Positions 1 to 8,415 of a stretch of DNA of 27,314 nucleotides are shown here, in pieces. Origin of the DNA: a virus; IMG/VR virus record IMGVR_UViG_3300009285_001410, positions 1 to 27,314 of that record. One strand, 5' to 3'. The translations under genes and the position numbers were made by a program. The first letter of the stretch is position 1. Each line of letters begins with the position of its first letter. The notes under the pieces are model-generated. The model was given only the letters and a program-made list of their open reading frames with translations, had not been told where the DNA came from and made no database searches.

Positions 1-785
1 GCCCCGCCAAGACCGAACAAGCCTTGCGTCATGGCGTTTTGCTGGCCCATGTTGGCGTTGTATAGACCTTGGTCGTATTGCCCTTGAGCCTGAGAAGCTC
101 CTAAATAATTCGCCCCTCCACCGGGGGGTTGAAACTGCGGGTTCTGAACCTGCGCTCCGGTTCTCAACGCATTCAGGATGTTCAGCGGCTGGTTATACGT
201 CGAAGACGCAAGCTGGTAGGTCTGCGGCATGGTCGATATGGCTCCAAGCCGCGCCTGCTGGTAGGCATCATTTCTCTGCTGCCCGAAGTTCCGCATCTCC
301 TTGTCATAAGCTTCACCACCGGCAACCAATCCCTGGTTTGCGAGCTGCGTGCGTAGACCAGATTCGCGATCCTGCCACTGAGGATCAAGCCTTGAGGTCT
401 GGGCCTGATAAGCCTGATCGGCTATTTGGGGAACCGACGACAAATCCATCGGCTGCCCGTATTGCTGCTGGACTCCAGGAATCTGCTGCTGGGTAACATC
501 CCCCAACTCCCTGGACAGATTCATCTGCGTGTCCAGCGTCTGCTGGGCTTGGGGAGCCAACGAAATCGTTGACCTATAACCTGACGGACTGCTCTGGTCT
601 CCCGAATAGACGAGATTCCCGTAAGGTGTGAACTGACTCGTCTTGTTGCTTAGAGCCGTCGCCTCGGCAGCGCCCTTATAGTCGGGGGCTGGAGGTGGAC
701 TAGGCGAGTCCTTGTGATACCTCGCCGCGTGTAGCGGGTCTACGCAGCCTTGGCGTAGTGCTTCGAGAAATCTTGAGAGATCCAC
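1..785 (-). CDS. Gln/Pro-rich tail or ejection protein, C-terminus cut by window edge
   Basis: The frame is open from the left window edge to about 785, so the C-terminus is missing. The visible 260 or so residues are rich in Gln, Tyr, Asn, Pro and Gly. A Pro-rich stretch (SPSPPPAPDYKGAAEATA) is followed by TPYGNLVYSG and several Gln clusters. This composition is common in podovirus virion proteins encoded after the stabilisation protein, such as ejection or tail-needle-type proteins. I infer a virion role without assigning a specific family. The start is uncertain: the only usable start codon near the beginning is a GTG at 785, with AAGGA nine bases upstream. That start overlaps the GNAT-like gene by 46 bases, which is longer than the other overlaps here. 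Confidence 0.6.
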   Translation of the reverse strand, partial: MDLSRFLEALRQGCVDPLHAARYHKDSPSPPPAPDYKGAAEATALSNKTSQFTPYGNLVYSGDQSSPSGYRSTISLAPQAQQTLDTQMNLSRELGDVTQQQIPGVQQQYGQPMDLSSVPQIADQAYQAQTSRLDPQWQDRESGLRTQLANQGLVAGGEAYDKEMRNFGQQRNDAYQQARLGAISTMPQTYQLASSTYNQPLNILNALRTGAQVQNPQFQPPGGGANYLGASQAQGQYDQGLYNANMGQQNAMTQGLFGLGG

Positions 786-1174
786 TTGCAGCGATCCTTC
801 CACATGACGTAAATGATCAAGTCGCCTGTGGGATGCGCGCCGCGAAGAGTGGTCTCCCGCTCGAATCCTAGGTGTTCATCAAACTGCCGTGCTTCTGAAT
901 TTCCTTCTCCTACCAATCCTGTCACCCTTCCAACCTTCGCCTGGTTGAAAGGATAGTCAAAACACACACGAAGATATTCCCTAGTGAGCCATCGCTTGGT
1001 TCCATCGGAGGCGACATGCATCAGCATGTTGACCCCGTTGAAATCACTGTAAGCGACGCCGGCAACCAAATGCCCTTTCTTCTCCCAGCCGATTCCAACC
1101 GCAGAACCGAAGTTGCCGAATTCGTTCGTTCGCCCCGCAACCCATTCCACTACCTGTTGCCCGGTGACGATCAA
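740..1174 (-). CDS. GNAT-like acetyltransferase-fold phage protein
   Basis: This 144-residue protein resembles the small GNAT-fold proteins often found among podovirus neck and tail genes. It has the long beta strands and final helix of that fold, with a segment near residues 96-110 (ARQFDEHLGFERETTLRG) like the end of N-acetyltransferase domains, where 'GFxxE' follows a helix. No strong acetyl-CoA-binding Q/RxxGxG/A motif is visible, so enzymatic activity is doubtful and a structural role is possible. The start is TTG, overlapping the stop of the upstream stabilisation gene (TTGA), with GGGG seven bases before it. Confidence 0.55.
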   Translation of the reverse strand: MIVTGQQVVEWVAGRTNEFGNFGSAVGIGWEKKGHLVAGVAYSDFNGVNMLMHVASDGTKRWLTREYLRVCFDYPFNQAKVGRVTGLVGEGNSEARQFDEHLGFERETTLRGAHPTGDLIIYVMWKDRCKWISQDFSKHYAKAA

Positions 1175-2793
1175 AGAAAAGCCCCTTCTTCATAGACAAT
1201 CGTGGAATTGACCCACTGCAATTCAATTCCATTGATATCGGCGTTTATCGTGGGAGCGAAAGCATTTCCTACACCCCTCGCTCCATTCCAGGATTTTCTG
1301 AGGTCTATGGCAGGAGCCCACAGGGCAGAATCAAATTTTCCAGTATCCCACGTCCCATATAAGGAAGTTCGCGTCTCCAGCGAAGAGTCGTTTTCCGTGG
1401 TGTCGAAATCGACGTTGACCCCCCCGAAAACACTAGGCGAGCCGCTGGTATAGTACACCGTCTCAAACGCGGTAACTCTTTTTTCTATTCCTGCCTTGTT
1501 CAGGTAATTAAATGCCTGAATCCCCCTGACGCTGATATCCGTTCCAGCATCTGCGTTGGAATTCCAGGCCCTTCCTACCAGTTGATAACCCCCGAAATAG
1601 AGAATGTCGTTGAAGACTTCCCAACATCCAGCATTCCATCCACTGAACGGCCACCACGTTTTCTTGATGGTGTTCATCGCGTACTGGACTTGCCTATTCC
1701 TCTCGACTTCAGGGACGTTGAGAATCAATTGATTAGCGTTCGGATAAAACACCAGTTGCCAGCCGAAATTAGAGGCGTAGTTAAGAGCCGCCTCGCTGAA
1801 CGTCGGTTTTATCTTGTCGGTCAACGCTACGGAATGATTTACCCGAGAGCTTTGCAAAGCAGCAGACATCGGGAGAACGCCGTCCCTGTTTATTACGAGG
1901 AGATCCCCGCCCCACTTGAGAAAGCATCGTCTTCCCAGAGGAGAGCCGATCTCCCAAATACCCACCAGGGCCCATGTAGTCGCTGAAGCAGGGTCTGTAC
2001 CTCTGTAGACAATGACCTCCCCATTACTCGTAATCCAGACTGCAAGATCGTCAACCCCGTATCCTGCGTCTATGGTCCAGGTCCCCATCGCCATCAAGTA
2101 ACCGCCCTTCCTGGCGACGCTGCGCAAATCCAAGGCTGAAGCTGCCCCGGCAATAGACTTGGTCGGCAGATACCAAGCCCTCAGACTGCCGTTCTCTACG
2201 AACCAAAGCCTTTCTTTGTGTGCGTTGACGTGAACGAGATTCGCACTAGTGACTCCGGTAATAGTCGGAGTTGCCCACGTAGTTCCGTCGTAAGACCGAA
2301 CATCGTCCGCTCCATTTGCAGAGATAAGATAATTTCCCCCAGAGGTCGCGAAGTTGACGTACTGCCAACGGCCATTCGTCAACCCGGTTACATCTGTTGA
2401 ACTACCGGCAGTTTCTATAACAAGCGTCCTGCCGTCCTCTGTAGTGACGTAATTGCCGTTCTCGTCAGTAAGATAACTATCCTGAGTAGTGACCCCGTAA
2501 ATGGTCCCCGCTGAAGTTGCCGCAAATAATTTATTCGTCGTTGAACCCGAGTACGCCATCAGGGTTTCAACATAACCAATAATGCTGGAAGTCCATGGGG
2601 TGTAACCCTTGCGGGCATCTACCGAAGTCTTGCTCGACCAATAATTCTGCAAGACCGCAGCGTCCGTTTCTTCCATGTCTGCGAGACTGTCCCGCGTGTT
2701 TAGACCTCCATAGGGAGGCGGCAAAGTCTTTGCCTTTGCCCTGCCCTTCTGGGCTTTCTTCGACAGCTTTTCTCTCTGTTGTGCGAGGATCAT
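1171..2793 (-). CDS. Phage stabilisation protein, P22 gp10-like
   Basis: A 540-residue protein built mostly of short beta strands with repeated Gly, Trp, Tyr and Asn, as in the beta-propeller-like stabilisation (packaged-DNA accessory) proteins of P22-type podoviruses. The N-terminus is basic (residues 4-23), followed by PPYGGLNTRDSLADME, a signature of this group: 'GGLN..D....M....A..L.N' introducing the domain. Later parts (for example LWFVENGSLRAWYLP and WWPFSGW) fit the same fold. In P22-like phages this protein closes the portal vertex after packaging. It follows the adaptor gene with an ATGA overlap, which matches the usual order adaptor, then stabilisation protein. Assignment is by composition and order, not by search. 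Confidence 0.65.
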   Translation of the reverse strand: MILAQQREKLSKKAQKGRAKAKTLPPPYGGLNTRDSLADMEETDAAVLQNYWSSKTSVDARKGYTPWTSSIIGYVETLMAYSGSTTNKLFAATSAGTIYGVTTQDSYLTDENGNYVTTEDGRTLVIETAGSSTDVTGLTNGRWQYVNFATSGGNYLISANGADDVRSYDGTTWATPTITGVTSANLVHVNAHKERLWFVENGSLRAWYLPTKSIAGAASALDLRSVARKGGYLMAMGTWTIDAGYGVDDLAVWITSNGEVIVYRGTDPASATTWALVGIWEIGSPLGRRCFLKWGGDLLVINRDGVLPMSAALQSSRVNHSVALTDKIKPTFSEAALNYASNFGWQLVFYPNANQLILNVPEVERNRQVQYAMNTIKKTWWPFSGWNAGCWEVFNDILYFGGYQLVGRAWNSNADAGTDISVRGIQAFNYLNKAGIEKRVTAFETVYYTSGSPSVFGGVNVDFDTTENDSSLETRTSLYGTWDTGKFDSALWAPAIDLRKSWNGARGVGNAFAPTINADINGIELQWVNSTIVYEEGAFL

Positions 2794-3710
2794 CCGAAAC
2801 CCGAATCTGGAAGATGTTCAGGACCGATCAGTACTTCAGGCACTCTGGGGGCCATGCTGAGAGTCGGAGAGCCTGCATCATTCGCCTTTGCGATATCCAC
2901 TTGCGCCCTGTAGTCCCTATACACAGCCGTCGTATCGAAGTTTTTAGTCTCGAAATACTTCAGCTTGATCAAGGCCCTCATTACAGGATCAGGAAAGATG
3001 CAGGTATCGGTGTCTACGGTGTAAAGCTCCTTGCTCAACGCAGTCGCGCCGGTGGCTAAAATCCACCACTTGCTCTGATAGGTGTAGGAGAGATTTTCAT
3101 CATCCCCAAGAGGAGGCCAGATCTGGAAAAACCCTTGCTGCTGCCAATGCCTGATCCTCGGGCCTCTCGCGATATATCCCGACCTGAACCATTCGGACTG
3201 CTGAGGCGTCAGGGGCCCAATAAGGGACCAATGAGCGTCTTTGTCCCAATGAGTTCTATCCACCATCCGGTCGAAGTCAGAGGGGACCGCAAACCTGACC
3301 TTGGAGAACGTCAGCGTCACACCCGACCCGGAAGCAGTCGCTTCCCGATTCATTACAACCGTATTCCCAGAGGGAGCGGCGTTGATGAACGTATCTTGTG
3401 GAATTCCAGTTCCCTCGACCATGAAGGTGGTACCGAGAGAAGCTATGGAAGACATGCTTGTAAGACTCGTGCTTCCCGAGGTCGTGGTCCCGGTGTAGGC
3501 GAAGTAGGTCGCCTCGAAGTTGTACTGAGTCCTCCCGTACTGCCAGTCGAATTCTCGATTCAGCTCCCCGCCTGCAGAATTGATCAGAGCTAAAGTCTGC
3601 GTCACGTCCTGATTCGTGTTCCCAACGACCGTAGAGGGAGATCCATACCCGACAACCCCCATGCCTTGCAGGGTCGTTTGGAACAGCGAGAGGAGCGTGG
3701 AATTAGCCAA
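2790..3710 (-). CDS. Head-tail adaptor protein
   Basis: This 306-residue protein has the pattern of podovirus head-to-tail adaptor or head-completion proteins. The N-terminal helical segment (QTTLQGMGVVGYGSPSTVVG, then a helix around 'TLALINSAGGELNREFDWQ') matches the 'ALxxLNxAxxEIxxxxdWxxL' pattern typical of these proteins. A beta-rich Ser/Thr/Gly region follows (residues about 70-130), then RFAVPSDFDRMVDRTHWD and helices at the C-terminus. It lies directly before the stabilisation gene and overlaps it by four bases. The start is TTG inside the end of the upstream gene, with AGGGA six bases before it. A role joining portal and tail is inferred. Confidence 0.6.
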   Translation of the reverse strand: MANSTLLSLFQTTLQGMGVVGYGSPSTVVGNTNQDVTQTLALINSAGGELNREFDWQYGRTQYNFEATYFAYTGTTTSGSTSLTSMSSIASLGTTFMVEGTGIPQDTFINAAPSGNTVVMNREATASGSGVTLTFSKVRFAVPSDFDRMVDRTHWDKDAHWSLIGPLTPQQSEWFRSGYIARGPRIRHWQQQGFFQIWPPLGDDENLSYTYQSKWWILATGATALSKELYTVDTDTCIFPDPVMRALIKLKYFETKNFDTTAVYRDYRAQVDIAKANDAGSPTLSMAPRVPEVLIGPEHLPDSGFG

Positions 3711-4437
3711 GGGCTTCCCTGATCTTCTCCACGCCTAGCTTGTGGTGGGGCTTCTTGCCGAACTTTTCGACATACTGCGCAACCAACTTTGACTGGAGAA
3801 AAGCATCGCGAGGATGTGGACCGTCTTCCGGCACAGGGGCTTGACTCTCAGATACGCCCCCACTGTTGCGTTGCTCCGGGTTGGTTAACAATGACTCCAG
3901 TTTCGCAAGCCGTTCTTTCATATCGGCTAGCTCTTTGTCCTTCGCGGCCATCGCTTCCTTGACTTCCACCCCCATCCGGTTTCTAAGGGCTTGTCTCGCC
4001 TGCTCCCTAAGACCTAACCCCCCCATGCCCATTCTCTGAACTTGCTCGTCAGAAGCACCCGCAATCTGCTCCACGACGGAAAACCGCAGATACTTGAGCT
4101 CCCTGACCTGATCCGCCGTCAGAACATCCCACTCTTCGATCTTCCATCCCGGAATCCCGGTATCCTGGGAAATCATGCCTTCCTTCATCTGGAAGTACAG
4201 CCACTTGTTGGGCCATCTGGCTTTGTGGTCGTCCCTCACCGCAGTCTCGATGACGGAAGTCTTGTCTCCGGGTTTCTGAATCCGGACATAGGGCATCGCC
4301 GGCCCTTTCACTTTCTTTCCGGTCTCCATCGATTTATTCCAGTCTTCAGGTTCGTGCATGTAAAACTCCACGAACAGAAGATCATCCGGATTTACTGCTC
4401 CCACAAAGTCAGGGTTGTTCAGGTCAGACGCAAGCAT
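3703..4437 (-). CDS. Uncharacterised phage head-module protein with coiled coil
   Basis: I do not recognise a named family. The 244 residues show an N-terminal beta-rich part (VNPDDLLFVEFYMHEPEDW) and a middle part rich in aromatic residues. A charged helix follows, likely coiled coil, at about residues 145-190 (MAAKDKELADMKERLAKLES). A Pro/Gly/Ser-rich linker leads to a basic C-terminal helix. Proteins of similar build occur between capsid and adaptor genes in several podoviruses. It starts at an ATG with a strong AGGAG six bases upstream, one of the few genes here not coupled to its neighbour by overlap. Confidence 0.55.
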   Translation of the reverse strand: MLASDLNNPDFVGAVNPDDLLFVEFYMHEPEDWNKSMETGKKVKGPAMPYVRIQKPGDKTSVIETAVRDDHKARWPNKWLYFQMKEGMISQDTGIPGWKIEEWDVLTADQVRELKYLRFSVVEQIAGASDEQVQRMGMGGLGLREQARQALRNRMGVEVKEAMAAKDKELADMKERLAKLESLLTNPEQRNSGGVSESQAPVPEDGPHPRDAFLQSKLVAQYVEKFGKKPHHKLGVEKIREALG

Positions 4438-4446
4438 TCACGACTC

Positions 4447-5340
4447 CTATAAGTTGGACCAAAGTGTTTTGGCCTTCCACTTCCACTCTCTTGCAAACTG
4501 CTTGGCTCTGGGTTCCAGATCAGTCCTGTAGCCCATAGCAATGGCTAAATGCGGAATCAGTCCATCCCCGTGAACGTGAAGCGTGACGCCCTGGTTAGTC
4601 ATCATCGGGGCTAGAAACTTGAAATCCTCTGCCTGCTGCGCCATCCAGGGAGCGCATTCGAAAACCCGCTTGTTGCACAGGATCTGCATCCGCCTCTCGA
4701 CGGTCGTGCTCTTGCGTATGTGGGTATCGCCGTTGTGAAAAGAGCTGTCCGCCCCGTATAGATGAATCTCTCTGTAGCCTATAGGAACGGACAGAATCAT
4801 TGCCCTCGTAACTGCTGCGCTTCCGCCGATTACCATCGGCTCCATCTTCCCGCGCTTCTCCAACAGATCCTGAATATGCGTATCGCCGGCCGCGTGCCAG
4901 CAAACGATTCTCTGGCCCTTGAGAAGATCGAAAGACTCCGGAGGGCATCGCGACGCGAGCAGATACGTCACCTCGGGATGGGGAGTTACAAACTCCAGCA
5001 TCAACGGGTCTGCGTCGAAGCACATCATGTACTTCGGAATCACATCTCTCTCTAAAAGAAACTGGCAGGCGGCGTTGCACGCCATGATGTCGCCTGGAAA
5101 TTTCTTCAACTGCCGCCAATTCGCCTTTAGAGAAGGGCCGCTGCCGACTATGGCAACAGCCCCCGACTTGGTATCCATCAGATCGTTGAACGGGATGTAA
5201 TCCAGTCCAAGCGCATGCTCGATATTCCGAGCAATGTCCTCGTCCGTATTTGCCAGAGCTGAATGGATCTTCAGCGGCAGCCAGACAGGATGATCTGATG
5301 GTTTCAAGCTTAGGCTTCCTGGTTGATGCTTCTCGGCCAC
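4447..5340 (-). CDS. DUF115/MptE-like Rossmann protein, possible glycosyltransferase
   Basis: A 297-residue protein with the hallmarks of the DUF115 (6-hydroxymethylpterin pyrophosphokinase MptE-like) family. It has a glycine motif VGSGPSL at residues 65-71, an acidic strand CFDADP near 107-112, IGGSAAVTRA at about 171-180, and YGADSSFHNG from 195. The same domain type forms the core of Maf proteins, which transfer nonulosonic acids to flagellin, and it also occurs in phage structural operons. It sits between the decoration-like protein and the head genes, so a virion-glycosylation role is a reasonable inference but unproven. The GTG start at 5340 overlaps the upstream gene by 31 bases. A TTG at 5307, nine bases after AGGA and just past the upstream stop, is an equally good start. 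Confidence 0.6.
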   Translation of the reverse strand: MAEKHQPGSLSLKPSDHPVWLPLKIHSALANTDEDIARNIEHALGLDYIPFNDLMDTKSGAVAIVGSGPSLKANWRQLKKFPGDIMACNAACQFLLERDVIPKYMMCFDADPLMLEFVTPHPEVTYLLASRCPPESFDLLKGQRIVCWHAAGDTHIQDLLEKRGKMEPMVIGGSAAVTRAMILSVPIGYREIHLYGADSSFHNGDTHIRKSTTVERRMQILCNKRVFECAPWMAQQAEDFKFLAPMMTNQGVTLHVHGDGLIPHLAIAMGYRTDLEPRAKQFAREWKWKAKTLWSNL

Positions 5341-5816
5341 GTCACCATGCCCGTGGCGACAGAAGCCGTCGCGGTGCTCGCCGAGGTGGTAATGTAGATG
5401 CCAAGAGCAGTCGCACCCAGATTGCCAGCCGGCTGGCTGATGACCCTGCCGGTGCTCGCAAAGGCAAGACCGACGTTACTGCCAGCAGTGCAAGTCCCGG
5501 TACAGAGGATGTACAGGTTCCTGCCCTTCTTGGCGATCCATCCGAACTGACTCTGAGAGACCGTGTTTTGCACGAACCCGATGGAGTAGCCATTCGAGTT
5601 GATTGCGCTGCCGGTCAACATGGCAGTCGTAAGGGCAAAAGCGGTCCCGGCAGTATTGACGAGAACAGCATAGCCCGTGGTGAAAGTTCCAGAGCAGCAC
5701 ACGTACTGATGCTGCTGCTCGTCGGTTGCTTCAAGCGTGGTGCCAAGGGCGAACAGAGCGGTCGAATCGTCCGCAGTCAGGCTCGCACCGAGGAGACTGG
5801 AGGTAACAGTTGCCAT
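5310..5816 (-). CDS. Capsid decoration-like protein
   Basis: A 168-residue protein rich in Ala, Thr, Ser and Gly with alternating beta-strand pattern throughout, directly downstream of the major capsid gene. Size, position and composition fit capsid decoration or head-fibre proteins, though no diagnostic motif is visible. Several Cys residues occur in the middle (CCSGTF, CTGTCTAG), unusual for a virion protein and possibly disulphide or metal related. The ATG start has a strong AAGGAG upstream, as does the capsid gene, which suggests high expression. Confidence 0.6.
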   Translation of the reverse strand: MATVTSSLLGASLTADDSTALFALGTTLEATDEQQHQYVCCSGTFTTGYAVLVNTAGTAFALTTAMLTGSAINSNGYSIGFVQNTVSQSQFGWIAKKGRNLYILCTGTCTAGSNVGLAFASTGRVISQPAGNLGATALGIYITTSASTATASVATGMVTWPRSINQEA

Positions 5817-5827
5817 TTAATTTCTCC

Positions 5828-6862
5828 TTAAGCGATGAGCACGCCGCAGAACTGCGGGCCGCTGCTCGTCATGTTGCCGGCCCATCCGATGAGCTTCACG
5901 ATGGCGTCTTGGTTCACTGATTGACGCTCACCGCCGATGGGAACGAAGTTTCTCTCCTTGTGCGGACGCCAGAAAATGTAGTCCGTATTCAGAGCCCACA
6001 TATGAGCCGCTGTAGCGCCGCCCGTGGTCCCTGCCGTATTGACCGCATTGTTCACGCCGCCGCCCATCACGACAGTCGCTCCCATGCCGCCGCCGTAAAA
6101 AGCTAGCTCCGGACCGAAACCCGCACCGGCTTTTCCATCGCCCGAGGTCGTTTGAATCCTCTGAATGGCTTGCAACGAATTCACGTAGAACGCGAAGTAC
6201 GTCGCATCCCCGATCCACAGATCCGGCTTGTTCGACCCCCTGACACATCTCAGAGCTAGGGTCGTCATGTACTGCTGGATGTTCGCGGCAGAAACAGCAG
6301 CCCCTCCATCCGTCACTCCACGGTAGTACTGCGATCTCCAGAAGTTGTAAGTCGTTCTGGAAATCCCGCCGTAAGTGCCGGTAGTCGGATCATCCGGGAC
6401 CGCAAGCGCAAGACCGGTGACGTTCTTAGAGGCGTTGCCCGTACCGTCCTGGTAGAGGTCGTAATCCATCCGGTTCTGAAGCTGTGTTTCAGCAACCTTT
6501 ACTCTCCCTTCCATGAGGTCGATGATCTGTTCCTTGCCGGCGTTCTGAAGCATCTCAAGACCCGACATCGAAACAGCACCCGCGTACTGCTTGATGGAAA
6601 ACTCAGCCGAGCTGATCGGGCTGTTCGGGGCGATATTGATCACCTCGTAACCCGAGTAGCTGTTGGCGTTGATCGTGGCCGAGTCCGTATACATGACCTC
6701 TTCCATGATCACGTTTCCGCCGGAGAACGTTCTGACGTTCCCCTTTGCCTTCACCTTTCGGAGAAGGGCGTTGTTGTTCGTAACGTTGTCCGCCAGCTCG
6801 CCGGAACGATTCTGAATCGTGGTAGCGATGATGTCGGTGTACGAACTATTGGCAAAAGGCAT
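5828..6862 (-). CDS. Major capsid protein
   Basis: This 344-residue protein follows the scaffold gene and has the layout of HK97-fold capsid proteins. A helical N-terminus (SYTDIIATTIQNRSGELADN) is followed by an extended-loop-like beta region (FSGGNVIMEEVMY), then a helix with MEGRVKVAETQLQNRMDYDL. Further on come WIGDATYFAFYVNSL and a C-terminal strand region containing WRPHKERNFVPIGG. I believe it is the capsid subunit from size, order (portal, scaffold, capsid) and these features. AAGGAGC precedes the ATG, a good ribosome-binding site matching the need for hundreds of copies per virion. A gap of 20 bases separates it from the scaffold stop. Confidence 0.85.
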   Translation of the reverse strand: MPFANSSYTDIIATTIQNRSGELADNVTNNNALLRKVKAKGNVRTFSGGNVIMEEVMYTDSATINANSYSGYEVINIAPNSPISSAEFSIKQYAGAVSMSGLEMLQNAGKEQIIDLMEGRVKVAETQLQNRMDYDLYQDGTGNASKNVTGLALAVPDDPTTGTYGGISRTTYNFWRSQYYRGVTDGGAAVSAANIQQYMTTLALRCVRGSNKPDLWIGDATYFAFYVNSLQAIQRIQTTSGDGKAGAGFGPELAFYGGGMGATVVMGGGVNNAVNTAGTTGGATAAHMWALNTDYIFWRPHKERNFVPIGGERQSVNQDAIVKLIGWAGNMTSSGPQFCGVLIA

Positions 6863-6882
6863 GACTGCTCCTTAAGTTCGTG

Positions 6883-7977
6883 TTACACCCTGCCGCCTAC
6901 ATGCTGGTCGAATGCATCTTCCAGCGTGGCGCGCAGACCCTTTTTCGCTCCAGGTGAAGCTCCTGCCGGTGTTGACGACTTGGGGCTCACGCTGTTGCGA
7001 CGCGCTCTTTCCGCCTCTTCCCTGGCTTTCTTCTGGCGTTCCGCTTCTTCTCTCTCGCGCTGCTGTTTCTGCAACGTGTCGAAGATTTCGGAATGCCTCG
7101 GATGCCGGATCGCGGCTTCGTAAGCGCTTGGGATGTCATCGGCCAGTCCGGACTCAAGGAGTTGAGCCATCGTTTCCCTGACAACCTCGTAATGCGGGTG
7201 CAGAGGTTTCCCGTCCGCACCCTTTGCCTCTGAAAACTCCCTCGCCTGCTGAATGGCGAGATGCTGCGCAAACTGCGATGCAACAAGCTTCTCAACGTCA
7301 GGCTGTGGAGCCGGTTGAGATTGATGCTGCTGATTCAGTAACTGCTGGTTGAAATAGATTTGCCCGTCCTGTCCCTGGACGAACAATTGCTGAACCGGTA
7401 CTTGATAGTCCTGAGCAATGCGCAATAGCGTGGATAGCTTCTGCTCGGGAGAGCCGAAAGCTAATGACTTGTGGATCTCGGCGTACTTGGAGAACTGCTT
7501 TGCGGGGTCAATCCCCCACCGCTGAAAGTCTTGCTGGTAGGGAGCAACGGCATCCAGCAAAGGCTTTGCCCGCTCCCACTCCTGCTTATAGGTCGAAACG
7601 CCTTTGGCAAACTCCCCCTCCCGCTGGTGCAGATACTCCGCAAGGGATGGGTCGATCTTTTCCCAGTGATCCCAATATTCCTTCTTCCAGCTTGAAGGAC
7701 GGGGAGGACGGGGTTTCGCCTCTACCGCAAGCGCAGCAGGCGCTTGGGGGGCCTCAGGCTCGCGTAGGGCCTTTCCAGGCAATAAACGGCCCTGCTCGTC
7801 ACGAGCCCTGCCGGCCGTTCTACCGGGCTTCTCGGGTTCTTGCGCAGCCTCGGACTTTGGCTCTGCCCCTTCTACGGGGGCCGCAGGCGTTTCTGTGGCC
7901 TGCGGAGCCGATTCCTGAGGTTCTTTCGCTACTTCGTCGTACGCTGCGCTAAGTTGATCCCGAAGTGATTCGGACAT
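6883..7977 (-). CDS. Scaffolding protein
   Basis: A 364-residue, highly charged, mostly helical protein immediately before the capsid gene. The N-terminal 100 residues are rich in Glu, Pro, Ala and Lys and look disordered. The middle has the WKKEYWDHWEKIDPSLAEYL pattern and helices seen in phage scaffold proteins of this type ('yW..l.pe....l..Re.e...g'). The C-terminal 70 residues contain a long charged helix (QKQQREREEAERQKKAREEA) and a basic/Gly tail. Such proteins guide procapsid assembly and are not kept in the virion. A good GGAGAGGG precedes the ATG. A predicted terminator lies just upstream, so this gene may have its own promoter or depend on read-through. Confidence 0.8.
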   Translation of the reverse strand: MSESLRDQLSAAYDEVAKEPQESAPQATETPAAPVEGAEPKSEAAQEPEKPGRTAGRARDEQGRLLPGKALREPEAPQAPAALAVEAKPRPPRPSSWKKEYWDHWEKIDPSLAEYLHQREGEFAKGVSTYKQEWERAKPLLDAVAPYQQDFQRWGIDPAKQFSKYAEIHKSLAFGSPEQKLSTLLRIAQDYQVPVQQLFVQGQDGQIYFNQQLLNQQHQSQPAPQPDVEKLVASQFAQHLAIQQAREFSEAKGADGKPLHPHYEVVRETMAQLLESGLADDIPSAYEAAIRHPRHSEIFDTLQKQQREREEAERQKKAREEAERARRNSVSPKSSTPAGASPGAKKGLRATLEDAFDQHVGGRV

Positions 7978-7991
7978 TGCCCTCTCCAGTT

Positions 7992-8022
7992 AAAAGGAAC
8001 CCCGCCCTCCATTCGGACGGGG
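7992..8022 (-). terminator. Rho-independent terminator-like hairpin before the scaffold gene
   Basis: Read on the minus strand, CCCCGTCC pairs with GGGCGGGG across a seven-base loop to give an eight-pair GC-rich stem (one T-G pair). TTCCTTTT follows directly. Stem arms lie at 8015-8022 and 8000-8007. A second, weaker hairpin (ACGTC, four-base loop, GACGT) lies just upstream at about 8031-8044. The site fills most of the 78-base gap between the 119-residue protein gene and the scaffold gene, the largest gap within the head genes. The U-tract is interrupted by CC, so termination may be partial. Confidence 0.6.
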
Positions 8023-8055
8023 CTTGCCCACGTCTCACGACGTTGGCTAAACTCA

Positions 8056-8415
8056 TTACGCGCTCAGGAAACCCATCCAGCGCGTAGAGGTGAACTTCTT
8101 CACCTTGACCGCCGTATTGGGAGCCAGAGTAAAACCGCTATTCGAGGAAAGAGCGTTGACCCTCTCCCCCGAAGGCGGGTAAACCGTGATCGCGGAAGAC
8201 GTGAGGTTGCAGACATCAACCTCGTCGTTGATCTCCGCAGACGGAAGAACGACCCCACCGGTCCCGGAAGTCACCGCATTAACGCTTCTCGTCAGAGCCG
8301 TCCCGGTTCCCTGAGTCGTACCAGCAGCGGCAACCGCTCCATTGGTCTGTCCCTGCATCGCCTTGGCGGACATCGAGGAAAATCCGCCCTTCATGATGTC
8401 TAGTGCAAGTGCCAT
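8056..8415 (-). CDS. Small virion-type protein, paralogue of the gene at 9150
   Basis: A 119-residue protein rich in Ala, Thr, Ser, Gly and Val, predicted to be beta-rich. Its C-terminal third (VYPPSGERVNAL, then APNTAVKVKKF and STRWMGFLSA) matches the product of the gene at 9150-9515 (IYPPSSQRINAL, AVNTGCLFKMV, ATRWFGVLSA). The middle parts align as well: both have QG followed by a Thr/Ala run, VT, and G(A)GVVL. Small phage proteins with 'YPPxGxxIN' occur in head modules, perhaps as fibre or decoration subunits. No biochemical role is known to me. The ATG has GGGAGAAG upstream. It is the last gene before the terminator-like hairpin. Confidence 0.6.
   Translation of the reverse strand: MALALDIMKGGFSSMSAKAMQGQTNGAVAAAGTTQGTGTALTRSVNAVTSGTGGVVLPSAEINDEVDVCNLTSSAITVYPPSGERVNALSSNSGFTLAPNTAVKVKKFTSTRWMGFLSA

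Noticed and set aside
5250-5831. Plus-strand frame of 193 codons
   Set aside because: Antisense to the decoration-like gene and the start of the DUF115-like gene; composition is not protein-like and the minus-strand genes are well supported.
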